Source: Ichthyosporea sp. XGB-2017a (lineage: Eukaryota > Opisthokonta > Ichthyosporea). Taken from it: a stretch of 24,425 nucleotides of DNA. Below, one piece after another: positions 8,501 through 16,339 of this stretch; within the stretch, counting starts at the first letter, position 1; each line of letters opens with the position of its first letter. The stretch covers positions 1 through 24,425 of the forward strand of contig PDIM01010454.1 of NCBI GenBank assembly GCA_002811675.1. The letters run 5' to 3'. The position numbers and the translations under genes were made by a program. The notes below the pieces were generated by a model, which was not told the DNA's origin, did no database searches, and saw only the letters and a list, made by a program, of their open reading frames with translations.

Positions 8501-11500
8501 GCTGTCGCAAAGCTTGGTAAATTTATCGTTTCACAGCTCGTATTACTGCGGTGTTATCAAACATAGCAGTGCTAGATTGAATGCGTTAAGACTATCTATT
8601 TTTAACAAGGTGTACGCAGGCTCAGATAATATGTATGGCTATTTCAATGACTATGAAAAGTGTGTTATGGAGCTAGTGAAAAGTTGTGTCAATCTACGTG
8701 AAAGTGAGTTTATTGAAGGATTGGCTGTATGGAATAGAAAATGGCTTTCATTTCTCGTGAAAGGAGCTAAAAAAAAAGATATGCTAAAGCCATTGTATTT
8801 TGTAGCCACAACCGCAAATGACCTTGAAGAAGTGGAATGGATGCCATGGCTGCGACCCTCTTGTTTAAAAGCCCAGGGAAGATACGAAGAAGCTGTTGTT
8901 CTTTTTCAAGCAAAGCTGAAGAGCCTATTGGGGGCCGTCAGCTCTATTTATTCCGAATTTAAGATATACACCTTAGATCCCTCTATAATCAAATTTATTG
9001 TTGATGAGATAGTGGATTGTTACAGCAGATTGTGCGATCACTCCGCTTTAGCTAATGTGGTTACAAATTTGGCATCTTTGCAAAAGAATTTTTCTGGTTC
9101 TCCATACGCCCAGTGCTTTGAAACATCTGCGCATGCGAACACAGCCCTTGCGCTGAGTTATTTTAGTGAGGGAAAGCACAAAGAAGTAGCGGATTTAATT
9201 GACAGTAAATATGAGCGAGTGTCAGATAATGATTGCATTGACGATTCTCTTACCACCTTCGATGTAACACTTTTGAAGCGTTTGTCACAGTGGGAACTGA
9301 GTCAAACATCGAATGATGAAGATGATAAATGTCACCATTTTTTAGTCGATTCCCTTGAGCGACTCAGATCGAGATTAAGCAGCAAGAGCATTTCTTCTGT
9401 TAATGAGCTCATTGCAGTAATGTTTCGTATTCAGTTTGTCAAAAGCTGCGAAGAGTTGCTTTTTGACAATGATAGGCCTGGTGAAGGGTGCCCTTACAGC
9501 AGCCTTGTTTTGAATTTCGAGAATGTTAACAAAATAGACCCAATTTTTCATGAGTGCTATGGATGGAATTTCGTATATAGCATGATGGTTTACCTCCAAA
9601 AGAAGCGACCAGAAATAATATCAGTGAATAGTATGGAGAATCTGAAATTGAAAACTATGAATCTTGCAAGAAAGCAGTCCAATTTCAAACTTGCTTCAAA
9701 CGTTTTTGCTTTGAAAAATGATGTGGACGACATTCGATTCGATTTCCAAAATTCCAAAATCCAATTTCAAACGGGAAATTATGCATTGGGGTTTGAGAAT
9801 TTGAAGTCAGTAATTATCTCAAACGTGTCAAAAGCTTTTAGTGGCAAAGATGCGACTGTTTCGGGTGACCGTTTTATTCGAAATGGAAATATCTTGTCGA
9901 AGTCCTTTTTAACACTTGGAAAGTGGCTATCGTTGGAGAAATTGGCCTGCAATGAGTCTCTAATGAGTTGTTTAACGGAGTGGAGAGATATTGTTTGGGA
10001 GCAGGGGTCTTCATTAAAAAACACCGGGGTATATGAGCTATCGTCGTTCCCGATTGACTCAGAAGAGCCAACTCTTTCCAAGGCAGACGCAAGTTGTGGA
10101 ATGGCCCTTTTTCTCAGTTGCGTTAAAGCCCCAACGAGTGCAAATAGCTGGTTTCGCTTTGCGGCCTGGGCATATAGGCAAGGGTATAAAGTTATAGATA
10201 CCGTTTCTTCGAAAGATGGTCATATTGATTTGTCGGAGGAGGAATTTGCGTGCGTGGAAGGAATTTTGAAAATTGAGAATGCATTTGTAACCTTGAGTTC
10301 GGATATGCAAAGAATTATTAGAAAAAAGATACTTGAATATATTTCTAAAGTGGACATGTCAAGCTCAGATCTTCTTTCGAAAGGGAGTGCGGAAGAAGAT
10401 ATCTCGAAGCCACGCAGTGTTTCAGCGCGATCCCAAAGTGATGTTTTCAGAGTATATATTGCATCGCTTTGTCCCGGAATGTCTGAAGCGTCAATCGAAA
10501 GCCTTTTGAAAGTATATCAGAAAGTTTCAAGTAGAATCTGGCACTACTATCAGCTCTCAATTTATTCGTACGATATGTTTCTTAAAACTATGTGCTCTGG
10601 GAATTCCAATCCGAAAGTTGATTCGCAACTTGCTGGTACTGAGGCTGAAACTATCTCTGACTTTGCCAATGATCGAAGTATAACTGCCACCTTGCGAATT
10701 CTTCGCCTTTTGGTCAAGTATGGGCGAGTTTTGGAAATGTCTCTTTCCAAATGCCTCCGAGGGACTTACAGTAAAGCTTGGAAAGGGATTGTTCCCCAAC
10801 TTTTTGCCCGCATGAATCACCCTGATGAGTATGTGAGAGAGCAGGTGATGTTTTTATTGGTTGAAATTTCAAAGGAATCGCCTCATTTAATAATTTACCC
10901 GTCGGTTATTGGAGAAACCCAAGGGGATCCTGAAGTGACTGAAGATACAGGGCCTCTAAAAAGCTCAGAAAAGAGTGCACAGGGGTTTCGAACTATTATG
11001 AATTCTTTGAATCAGCATTGGCCAGCCCTTGTGAGTGAGGTGCAGGTATTAATTGATGAGCTTCGTAGGATCACTGTTTTATGGGAAGAACAATGGCTTG
11101 AGTGTTTGTTGCAGGTCCAACCGGAAGTGTCAAAAAAGATGAAAAGATTAGAGGCTGAGGCCAAAAGAGTAAATGACAATTCTACTCTTGACGAGGAAAC
11201 AAAGCGCAGTATTGTTAAGGAAAAGTATGATGCTTTGCTTATGCCAGTTATTTCTACTTTGGAAAGGATGATGCGAAATACAATATCTAAAACACCAGAA
11301 ACTGTGCATGAAGAGTGGTTTGTTAGCACCTATGCAAGCACTCTGAAGTCAGCATTTGAGCAGCTTAGTAACCCGGCATCTTTAGCAAATTTGGCCAGCG
11401 TATGGATGCCATTCGCAAAACTAGGTAAAGCTTTGTCCTCTCGATGTATGGGGAAGAATAATCAATTGCGATTAGAGAGGATTAGCCCAAGACTTGCTGA

Positions 11501-14500
11501 AATTGACTGCTCTGTTGTACCAATGCCTGGCCTATCTTCCTCGGGCACAGATGTCGTTACTTTGCAGAAATTTGATGACATCGTTAGAATTTTGCCCACA
11601 AAAACTAAGCCAAAGAAGCTTGTACTGATAGGGTCGAATGGTAATAGGTACTCTTACTTATTTAAAGGTATGGACGATTTGCATCTGGACGAAAGGATTA
11701 TGCAGTTTCTGAGTATTGCAAATGAGATGTTTCTGAGGGCAAAGAATGAAAATATTGCTTACATTAGTAGCCACTGCAGACCTATGAGGGCTCGTCACTA
11801 TTCCGTTATTCCACTTGGGGCCCATTCGGGATTGATTCAATGGGTCGATGGGGCTGTTCCGGCCTTTACCCTCTACAAGGAATGGTTGAATCGTGATGCT
11901 TTATCGCGAGGGGATGGAAAAAAAACAGGCCCTATTCGACCTAGCGAACTGTTTTATAACAAGCTCATTCCACTTTTTAAGGCCAAAGGAATCGATTCTT
12001 TCACTTCGAGGGATAAATGGCCAAAGTCAGACCTGCTAGATGTGTTTAAAGAGCTAAAGAAAGAGACTCCTTCTGAATTGATATCTACAGAAATTTGGTG
12101 CTCTTGTGCGAGTGCGAATGAATGGTGGAATATAACAAAAAGTTTTAGTAGGTCTTTGGCTGTCATGAGTGTTGTGGGGTATGTTCTTGGTTTGGGTGAC
12201 CGACATTTAGACAACATCTTAATTGATTTCAAACTTGGCGAAGTTGTTCATATTGATTATAATATTTGCTTTGAAAAAGGGAAAAAACTTCGGGTTCCAG
12301 AAGTGGTTCCATTTCGCCTAACCCATAACTTTATTAGTGCTCTAGGAATTACAGGTGTAGAGGGTGTTTTTCGAAGTAGCTGTGAACAAGTTTTGTCAGT
12401 GATGAGACAAAATAAGGAAACTCTGTTAACCCTTCTAGAAGCGTTTGTGTATGATCCACTTATTGATTGGACCGATAATTCTGTTGTTCAAGAAGAGAAG
12501 AAGGAAATGGAGATTAACATGAGCTTTAGCTTGTTTGTATCGCGGATAGCTGAAATACGAGTTGCTTGGAGCACTTCGAGGGAAAGCATAGACCTTGTTC
12601 TGGTCAAAGTTCTTGATGCTGTCAATTCCTCGACAGATGATAAGGGTGAATTGTTATCCAGCACACAGTCGGTCAAACTTTCAAAAGTGAGAAACTCCTT
12701 TTGGCGCAAGTTGAGTAAATGTGATGATGAGCGCTTTCGGGCCCTTCAATCTATTTTGGAGACTAAGCGGAGCATATTATCAAATTTCAACGAATTGGCT
12801 CTTAAGCTGAGTTCTAGGTTAAACCAGTTGAAAGAAACAAGCGACCTTTATGAATCGGTTCTTAGTCGTTGGAATGGCCCCCTTAAGACTCAGATATTTT
12901 CCCTCGCCACTAGTTCACATTCCCGGGAAGAGCTTTTGGCGTTACTTAACATCTTTGGTGTGCATTCAGATGCTCAGGAGGAGCTACAGTCTTTAAAGGA
13001 TAGTATTGTATCGTCCCGAAAATTGCTTTTTGATGACATTTCCAAATTAATGAAATTGTTGTCCACTTACTTTTCTGTAGTTGGAAGCAAGTGTTTTAGA
13101 AGTGGTGCAATGTCTTCAGCACATCAAGTATTATACCAAAACCTGAAGGATATTCTTCCTCCAGTGCCCGCGGAAAGTGCTGCGAAATGCGGTTCATACT
13201 GTGATTTTAGTGACATGCTTGCCAGCAAGACTGCTGTTGTCAATTCATTGTACAATCAGTTAACAAGGCTCCACTTGATAATGACGATGTCAACCGAAGA
13301 ATGCGAATCAAAAAGAGCTCCGAGCAAAGTTCCCACTGAAAACATTATGCAGTCTTTCGATTCCTCTTTATCTTTGGATGAGCAGCAGCAAATTGAGTTT
13401 AAAGCTGAAATTCTGTGGTTTACGGTTTGTGGTTATATGTTTGAAAATTTTTACACCAAAGAAGTTAGACTGAAGCGCTCGTTGAATCGCGAAAGAAAAA
13501 CTTCATCGTTTTTGCTTGCTAGCTCTGAACATAATGACATTGAGTCTGTCATTGGTGACTCTGGAATTAAAGTGTGCTCTGCCGTTGGCCTAGTGGAACA
13601 GTATTTTTCAGAATTAGAGGGACTACAAGTGGAAAAGGGGTCTGTTATGAATTTTAAAACTTCCTTTCAAAGATGCTTATCGTCTTTTTCGTATCTGTTC
13701 TTGGAAATTGAACAGCTACATTCCAATTTCTCATTTTCGTTCTTGAAGGAAGGTATAGATTCTATTGATGTACTGGATAATAAGGTAGTCGTAGGTGTTC
13801 AAGAGGTACTGCAAGTCTGTGCTGATGGTTCAGGACTTGCCGAAAAGCTGAATTGCTTAGTTAGTGAAAAGTCTAAAGTATCAAGCATATCGTCGCTCGG
13901 GGATTTGATTTGCTCAGAGAACAAAATCAATGATACACTTTTGCTTGTGGACGAATTGATGGCACAATACGAAGTGGTGCTCAACACAATGGATAAAGGT
14001 GGTCTCCAAAGCCCGCAAATGCTTGGATATAAGTTAATCAGTAGCCTCAATGATGTGTTTTCTAGTGTCGAAAGTTCAGTTTGCTTATTTGAAGAGTCTT
14101 TGGGAAGGGTATCAATAGGAGAGTCGATCAAGAAACGCTTTCCAATACGACTGGTTCTTTCGGTGTATGATGATGAAGAAATTCCAGTCCGTTACTACTT
14201 GTTTCTCTTGAAGCTCCAAGTTTTGGAAAAGTTTTTGACGTCTTGCTTTGACATTGAAGAAGCATTTGCCGAGGTCCTAACCACTTCTGATGTAGCAGAT
14301 GAAGAGTGCGTTCCGTCACTATCTTTGTCTCCAAGGAAGGGATCGACATTGTCGGGTTTTGAAGATGGAATCGTTTTTGATTCCTTACTCACGGAGCTTG
14401 AAACCTTAAAGTATAGCTACTTTTCCTCGATGTACGAAAATATTCTTAGCGGCGTTCTGCCGAAACTGTGCGATTGGTTTGTGACATTTACTCTTCAAGA

Positions 14501-16331
14501 CATTGGATTGGTTGAGTCTGTAATATTTGAAGAAATAATGAACAAGAAAGATGTTCTAGTGCACCTTGCTTCGAAGTTTACTTATGAAATGAAGCCTATG
14601 GTGCGCAAGTATGGAGAAAACCAGGGGAATGAAATTAGACGATTAAGAGACAAAGGGTTAGAATATATTGGAACCTTAGTGGAGAATGCCCAATGTGCGT
14701 ATATGAACGAAAAGATTGATATATGTTGCAAAAGTTTGTCGTCCTTGCAGGACTTTGGGGTGTATTTTGAATGGAGTAATGACCGCTTTCTTAGCGCCAA
14801 TAAGGAAGAAGGAACTGATTTTTTTTTCTGCTCATTGTCGGGTGCGAATGGAATATCTGAGAGAGAAGTTTTTCTTGAAAGACTGAAACGTCTCTTCAAC
14901 CAATTTAAGAGCCACTTAAGCTCATATAATGTTAGGATTTCTATGCTTGAATCATGGACAAAGTCAAAGATGACCAATGAACTTTACAATCCGGTGTTTC
15001 CTTTCTTTTCGAATGACATGGAAAGTGGCGAGAGTGTCAAAGAGCTAACACAAGCGATCCTCAATTTTGAGAACCATCGTTTCTCGTTGTATGACAAGTC
15101 CAATGAGTTCCAAAGTGACATAAAACTTGTATATTCTTTCATCGCTGTCGCTTCGAAAGCTAGCTTAATTGAAAAGCAAACAGCAGAATTACTGAGTAGG
15201 ATGATTGTGAATGAGTCATTTGTAGATGACTCAACTTTAGCATTCTTAAAAACTTATGGTGATGTGATGAACACCGTTCCATGGGATGGCGCGTTTGATC
15301 GAAGCTACGTTTCTCAAGAAGTGCACGAATCTAATGCTGCTGTTGTAAGCCATGTCGAAAAAAATCATCAGTGGGAGCAAAAGTGGTCTGAACATGTTCA
15401 AACAGTTAAATCCGCATTTAATGAGTTCATGAAAGAGCTGAATGCTCAGGTCAGTCTTTTTGAGGAAGTCAGGCCATCTTTGGAAACGTTGGTTAAAGTG
15501 ACAACAAATATACAAGATGCAAATGTCAGAAGTCTGCATAGCAGATGTTCGAAACTTTTAACCCAAAAGGAGTTGGTGAAGAGCAAAGTTTCCGAGATGA
15601 ATGAAGTTCTTAACTCATATTTGGAGTTAGAAAATGCGAAAGAAAGTTTTTTTGATGAGCATTCGGATTCTAAAATGGATGTTGTGTATAATGAAGAGAT
15701 TCAGCTTAAACAAGTAATAGAGGAACTAATGAAGTATTTGGAGCAGCTTCACTTTGGGCTGACTTCTGTTTCAGAAATGAGCTTGGATGACGAGATTTTA
15801 TATGAGGAGGACGTTGAGGATGAATATATAAGGAGAGTCAGTTCCCAGGATCCCTATGGTATAAATGATGTGCAAGGGAGCGAGATAGAGCCCAACGTGG
15901 AAGGAAGATTAGTGTCAATGGGCGCGTCGATGAAAGCAATTTCAGAGCCGAATCTAGCGCTTGCATCAGCAGGCACCACTAATCCCAGTGGAGCTGTAAT
16001 GGGGGAAATGGGAGAAAGTGTGCTTGTCTCTAGTGAGTTCGATAGTAAGAGACTTTCCATGAGAGAAAGTGGGCAATATGGATCGATGAGCGCATTAGCA
16101 GCGAAAAAAGAAATTTCGGCAAAGGGGTCGGCATCAAAGCAGACTGTACAGCAAGAAAAAAACGTGTATGCTGTTGGGGTATGGAAAAAGGTGAAAGCAA
16201 AATTAGAAGGCCGTGACTTTGACCCGAGTAAGCGCATATCTGTGCAGGAGCAAGTTGATTTTATTATCGAAGAAGCGACAAGCTCTGAGAATTTGAGTGT
16301 GATGTATGAAGGATGGACTTCGTGGATATAA
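5517..16331 (+). CDS. SMG1: SMG1, PI3K-related protein kinase of nonsense-mediated mRNA decay
   Basis: Single open frame of 3604 codons with no intron, close to human SMG1 (about 3660). The enzyme phosphorylates UPF1 at S/T-Q sites on mRNAs with premature stops, in complex with SMG8 and SMG9. The N-terminus is Ser/Gly-rich, followed by helical HEAT-type repeats to about residue 1100 and the FAT region to about 1800 (WKGIVPQLFARMNHPDEYVR near 1755). An FRB-like part lies about 1820-1970. The catalytic domain spans about 2030-2320: Gly-rich loop SNGNRY then LFKG with ATP-binding Lys K2050, DLHLDERIMQFL, HYSVIPLG, LIQWVDGA, catalytic GLGDRHLDN (D2228, N2233) and HIDYN (D2247, metal-binding) followed by CFEKGK. 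TGVEGVF, SCEQVL and LLEAFVYDPLIDW follow in SMG1-specific form. The long C-terminal insertion typical of SMG1 (about 2330-3565) is present, rich in predicted helix. The end has VWKKVKAKLEGRDFDP and the FATC domain (about 3572-3604, ending LYEGWT-type as MYEGWTSWI). All catalytic residues are intact. Confidence 0.97.
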   Translation: MSGSKGMSVASGNASGSGSSGYRRDNYQGVSEKEKDNSTHSASSRSGPNRSSGAGSSTGNPLDLQRLVKGICSSSQSLSKKKNYLFQLNTILRQAKPEYVRKECFPLFTKAFPPLLNDFKSPLDVSISKIIGLCGVLLGQEGFRFSEWVFAEIFKSTNEQRQILLLGTLVEALYGDVSHVFASQASVILKNTLRVLENSESQHYLRALTSVIKVLANDYPHILDPFFQDIVDMLMGWMIDIDVAAENMILMTECIESMSYCWAKNPGVALDLIKQFKGDIESLVEESRSAAEDEQFNIIFAKCYTYLYCFSATVRGLKDFMCLEEGIIASDLYVSISEFLMCCKSFREELAFRVASLWDIRLAVVYFDLGSALGERCSCVTDSLVGYICEYILPSSSEETILKWLESVTLIISKSSKLLHMGFYERFVESTFYQSLWWHYSPQVVHSVVALNKIVLSSCHSDIFDFMYGILVQNLKLAYRSMVHEDAASKCVRHYSASREAKSLVDHLAKLNEADGMNSMIEEEIKDFQSVLGGRDIAERESGLFGTEDENCKELEISMEKEVLLKCKKKAEILFLVCIRSLQRVLVQAPSFPGFWQISVSPLQLLVKEISCFHPRLGVNFPSVQFVALEALYVHCESRNFFLEASQSERLGSHSSKQSEISKVKAVINAIVSVVSTKGCNEDVEVFCLKWFRHIFGKLIASSSEDEVSELKKAVLKSLDYGLFVRVFGMNSHSPVKLIRVLYGLCIRDLCLGGHIEKQLHLFLFMSVLPRFGDSCCKVRNIYVDIFTMLPVTSFHCREATACRVFQAHMLSQLIALPGSSAYGDKGILFVLEQLFGVSYRDSKTLSRLEEILENSGSMSHLRFGYAVKESGIYSRLMQESKTSGSLIQVWNVIEIAKLIVSSKLKTPYGPPAKTFEFIESRMSDLNLQIQNCSREKKGGGLNEHNIKYFVVFIEALEKYMKNAYFGTVHLPDKSKSCTTFFKANRKVCEEWLVRLSQSLVNLSFHSSYYCGVIKHSSARLNALRLSIFNKVYAGSDNMYGYFNDYEKCVMELVKSCVNLRESEFIEGLAVWNRKWLSFLVKGAKKKDMLKPLYFVATTANDLEEVEWMPWLRPSCLKAQGRYEEAVVLFQAKLKSLLGAVSSIYSEFKIYTLDPSIIKFIVDEIVDCYSRLCDHSALANVVTNLASLQKNFSGSPYAQCFETSAHANTALALSYFSEGKHKEVADLIDSKYERVSDNDCIDDSLTTFDVTLLKRLSQWELSQTSNDEDDKCHHFLVDSLERLRSRLSSKSISSVNELIAVMFRIQFVKSCEELLFDNDRPGEGCPYSSLVLNFENVNKIDPIFHECYGWNFVYSMMVYLQKKRPEIISVNSMENLKLKTMNLARKQSNFKLASNVFALKNDVDDIRFDFQNSKIQFQTGNYALGFENLKSVIISNVSKAFSGKDATVSGDRFIRNGNILSKSFLTLGKWLSLEKLACNESLMSCLTEWRDIVWEQGSSLKNTGVYELSSFPIDSEEPTLSKADASCGMALFLSCVKAPTSANSWFRFAAWAYRQGYKVIDTVSSKDGHIDLSEEEFACVEGILKIENAFVTLSSDMQRIIRKKILEYISKVDMSSSDLLSKGSAEEDISKPRSVSARSQSDVFRVYIASLCPGMSEASIESLLKVYQKVSSRIWHYYQLSIYSYDMFLKTMCSGNSNPKVDSQLAGTEAETISDFANDRSITATLRILRLLVKYGRVLEMSLSKCLRGTYSKAWKGIVPQLFARMNHPDEYVREQVMFLLVEISKESPHLIIYPSVIGETQGDPEVTEDTGPLKSSEKSAQGFRTIMNSLNQHWPALVSEVQVLIDELRRITVLWEEQWLECLLQVQPEVSKKMKRLEAEAKRVNDNSTLDEETKRSIVKEKYDALLMPVISTLERMMRNTISKTPETVHEEWFVSTYASTLKSAFEQLSNPASLANLASVWMPFAKLGKALSSRCMGKNNQLRLERISPRLAEIDCSVVPMPGLSSSGTDVVTLQKFDDIVRILPTKTKPKKLVLIGSNGNRYSYLFKGMDDLHLDERIMQFLSIANEMFLRAKNENIAYISSHCRPMRARHYSVIPLGAHSGLIQWVDGAVPAFTLYKEWLNRDALSRGDGKKTGPIRPSELFYNKLIPLFKAKGIDSFTSRDKWPKSDLLDVFKELKKETPSELISTEIWCSCASANEWWNITKSFSRSLAVMSVVGYVLGLGDRHLDNILIDFKLGEVVHIDYNICFEKGKKLRVPEVVPFRLTHNFISALGITGVEGVFRSSCEQVLSVMRQNKETLLTLLEAFVYDPLIDWTDNSVVQEEKKEMEINMSFSLFVSRIAEIRVAWSTSRESIDLVLVKVLDAVNSSTDDKGELLSSTQSVKLSKVRNSFWRKLSKCDDERFRALQSILETKRSILSNFNELALKLSSRLNQLKETSDLYESVLSRWNGPLKTQIFSLATSSHSREELLALLNIFGVHSDAQEELQSLKDSIVSSRKLLFDDISKLMKLLSTYFSVVGSKCFRSGAMSSAHQVLYQNLKDILPPVPAESAAKCGSYCDFSDMLASKTAVVNSLYNQLTRLHLIMTMSTEECESKRAPSKVPTENIMQSFDSSLSLDEQQQIEFKAEILWFTVCGYMFENFYTKEVRLKRSLNRERKTSSFLLASSEHNDIESVIGDSGIKVCSAVGLVEQYFSELEGLQVEKGSVMNFKTSFQRCLSSFSYLFLEIEQLHSNFSFSFLKEGIDSIDVLDNKVVVGVQEVLQVCADGSGLAEKLNCLVSEKSKVSSISSLGDLICSENKINDTLLLVDELMAQYEVVLNTMDKGGLQSPQMLGYKLISSLNDVFSSVESSVCLFEESLGRVSIGESIKKRFPIRLVLSVYDDEEIPVRYYLFLLKLQVLEKFLTSCFDIEEAFAEVLTTSDVADEECVPSLSLSPRKGSTLSGFEDGIVFDSLLTELETLKYSYFSSMYENILSGVLPKLCDWFVTFTLQDIGLVESVIFEEIMNKKDVLVHLASKFTYEMKPMVRKYGENQGNEIRRLRDKGLEYIGTLVENAQCAYMNEKIDICCKSLSSLQDFGVYFEWSNDRFLSANKEEGTDFFFCSLSGANGISEREVFLERLKRLFNQFKSHLSSYNVRISMLESWTKSKMTNELYNPVFPFFSNDMESGESVKELTQAILNFENHRFSLYDKSNEFQSDIKLVYSFIAVASKASLIEKQTAELLSRMIVNESFVDDSTLAFLKTYGDVMNTVPWDGAFDRSYVSQEVHESNAAVVSHVEKNHQWEQKWSEHVQTVKSAFNEFMKELNAQVSLFEEVRPSLETLVKVTTNIQDANVRSLHSRCSKLLTQKELVKSKVSEMNEVLNSYLELENAKESFFDEHSDSKMDVVYNEEIQLKQVIEELMKYLEQLHFGLTSVSEMSLDDEILYEEDVEDEYIRRVSSQDPYGINDVQGSEIEPNVEGRLVSMGASMKAISEPNLALASAGTTNPSGAVMGEMGESVLVSSEFDSKRLSMRESGQYGSMSALAAKKEISAKGSASKQTVQQEKNVYAVGVWKKVKAKLEGRDFDPSKRISVQEQVDFIIEEATSSENLSVMYEGWTSWI
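16260..16265 (-). terminator. Candidate TerC poly(A) signal inside the antisense SMG1 gene
   Basis: Plus-strand TTTATT reads AATAAA on the minus strand, 75-80 nt past the TerC stop codon and within the FATC-coding end of SMG1. Confidence 0.4.
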
Positions 16332-16339
16332 AGCGCTTT
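16332..16339. other. 8-bp gap between convergent SMG1 and TerC stop codons
   Basis: The SMG1 TAA occupies 16329-16331. The TerC TAA on the other strand occupies 16342-16340. The eight bases between them cannot hold two 3' UTRs, so each transcript must run into the opposing coding sequence. Confidence 0.9.

Noticed and set aside
6425-16237. Many antisense and out-of-frame reading frames of 60-131 codons across SMG1
   Set aside because: They are shadows of a strongly conserved coding frame and none resembles a protein family.
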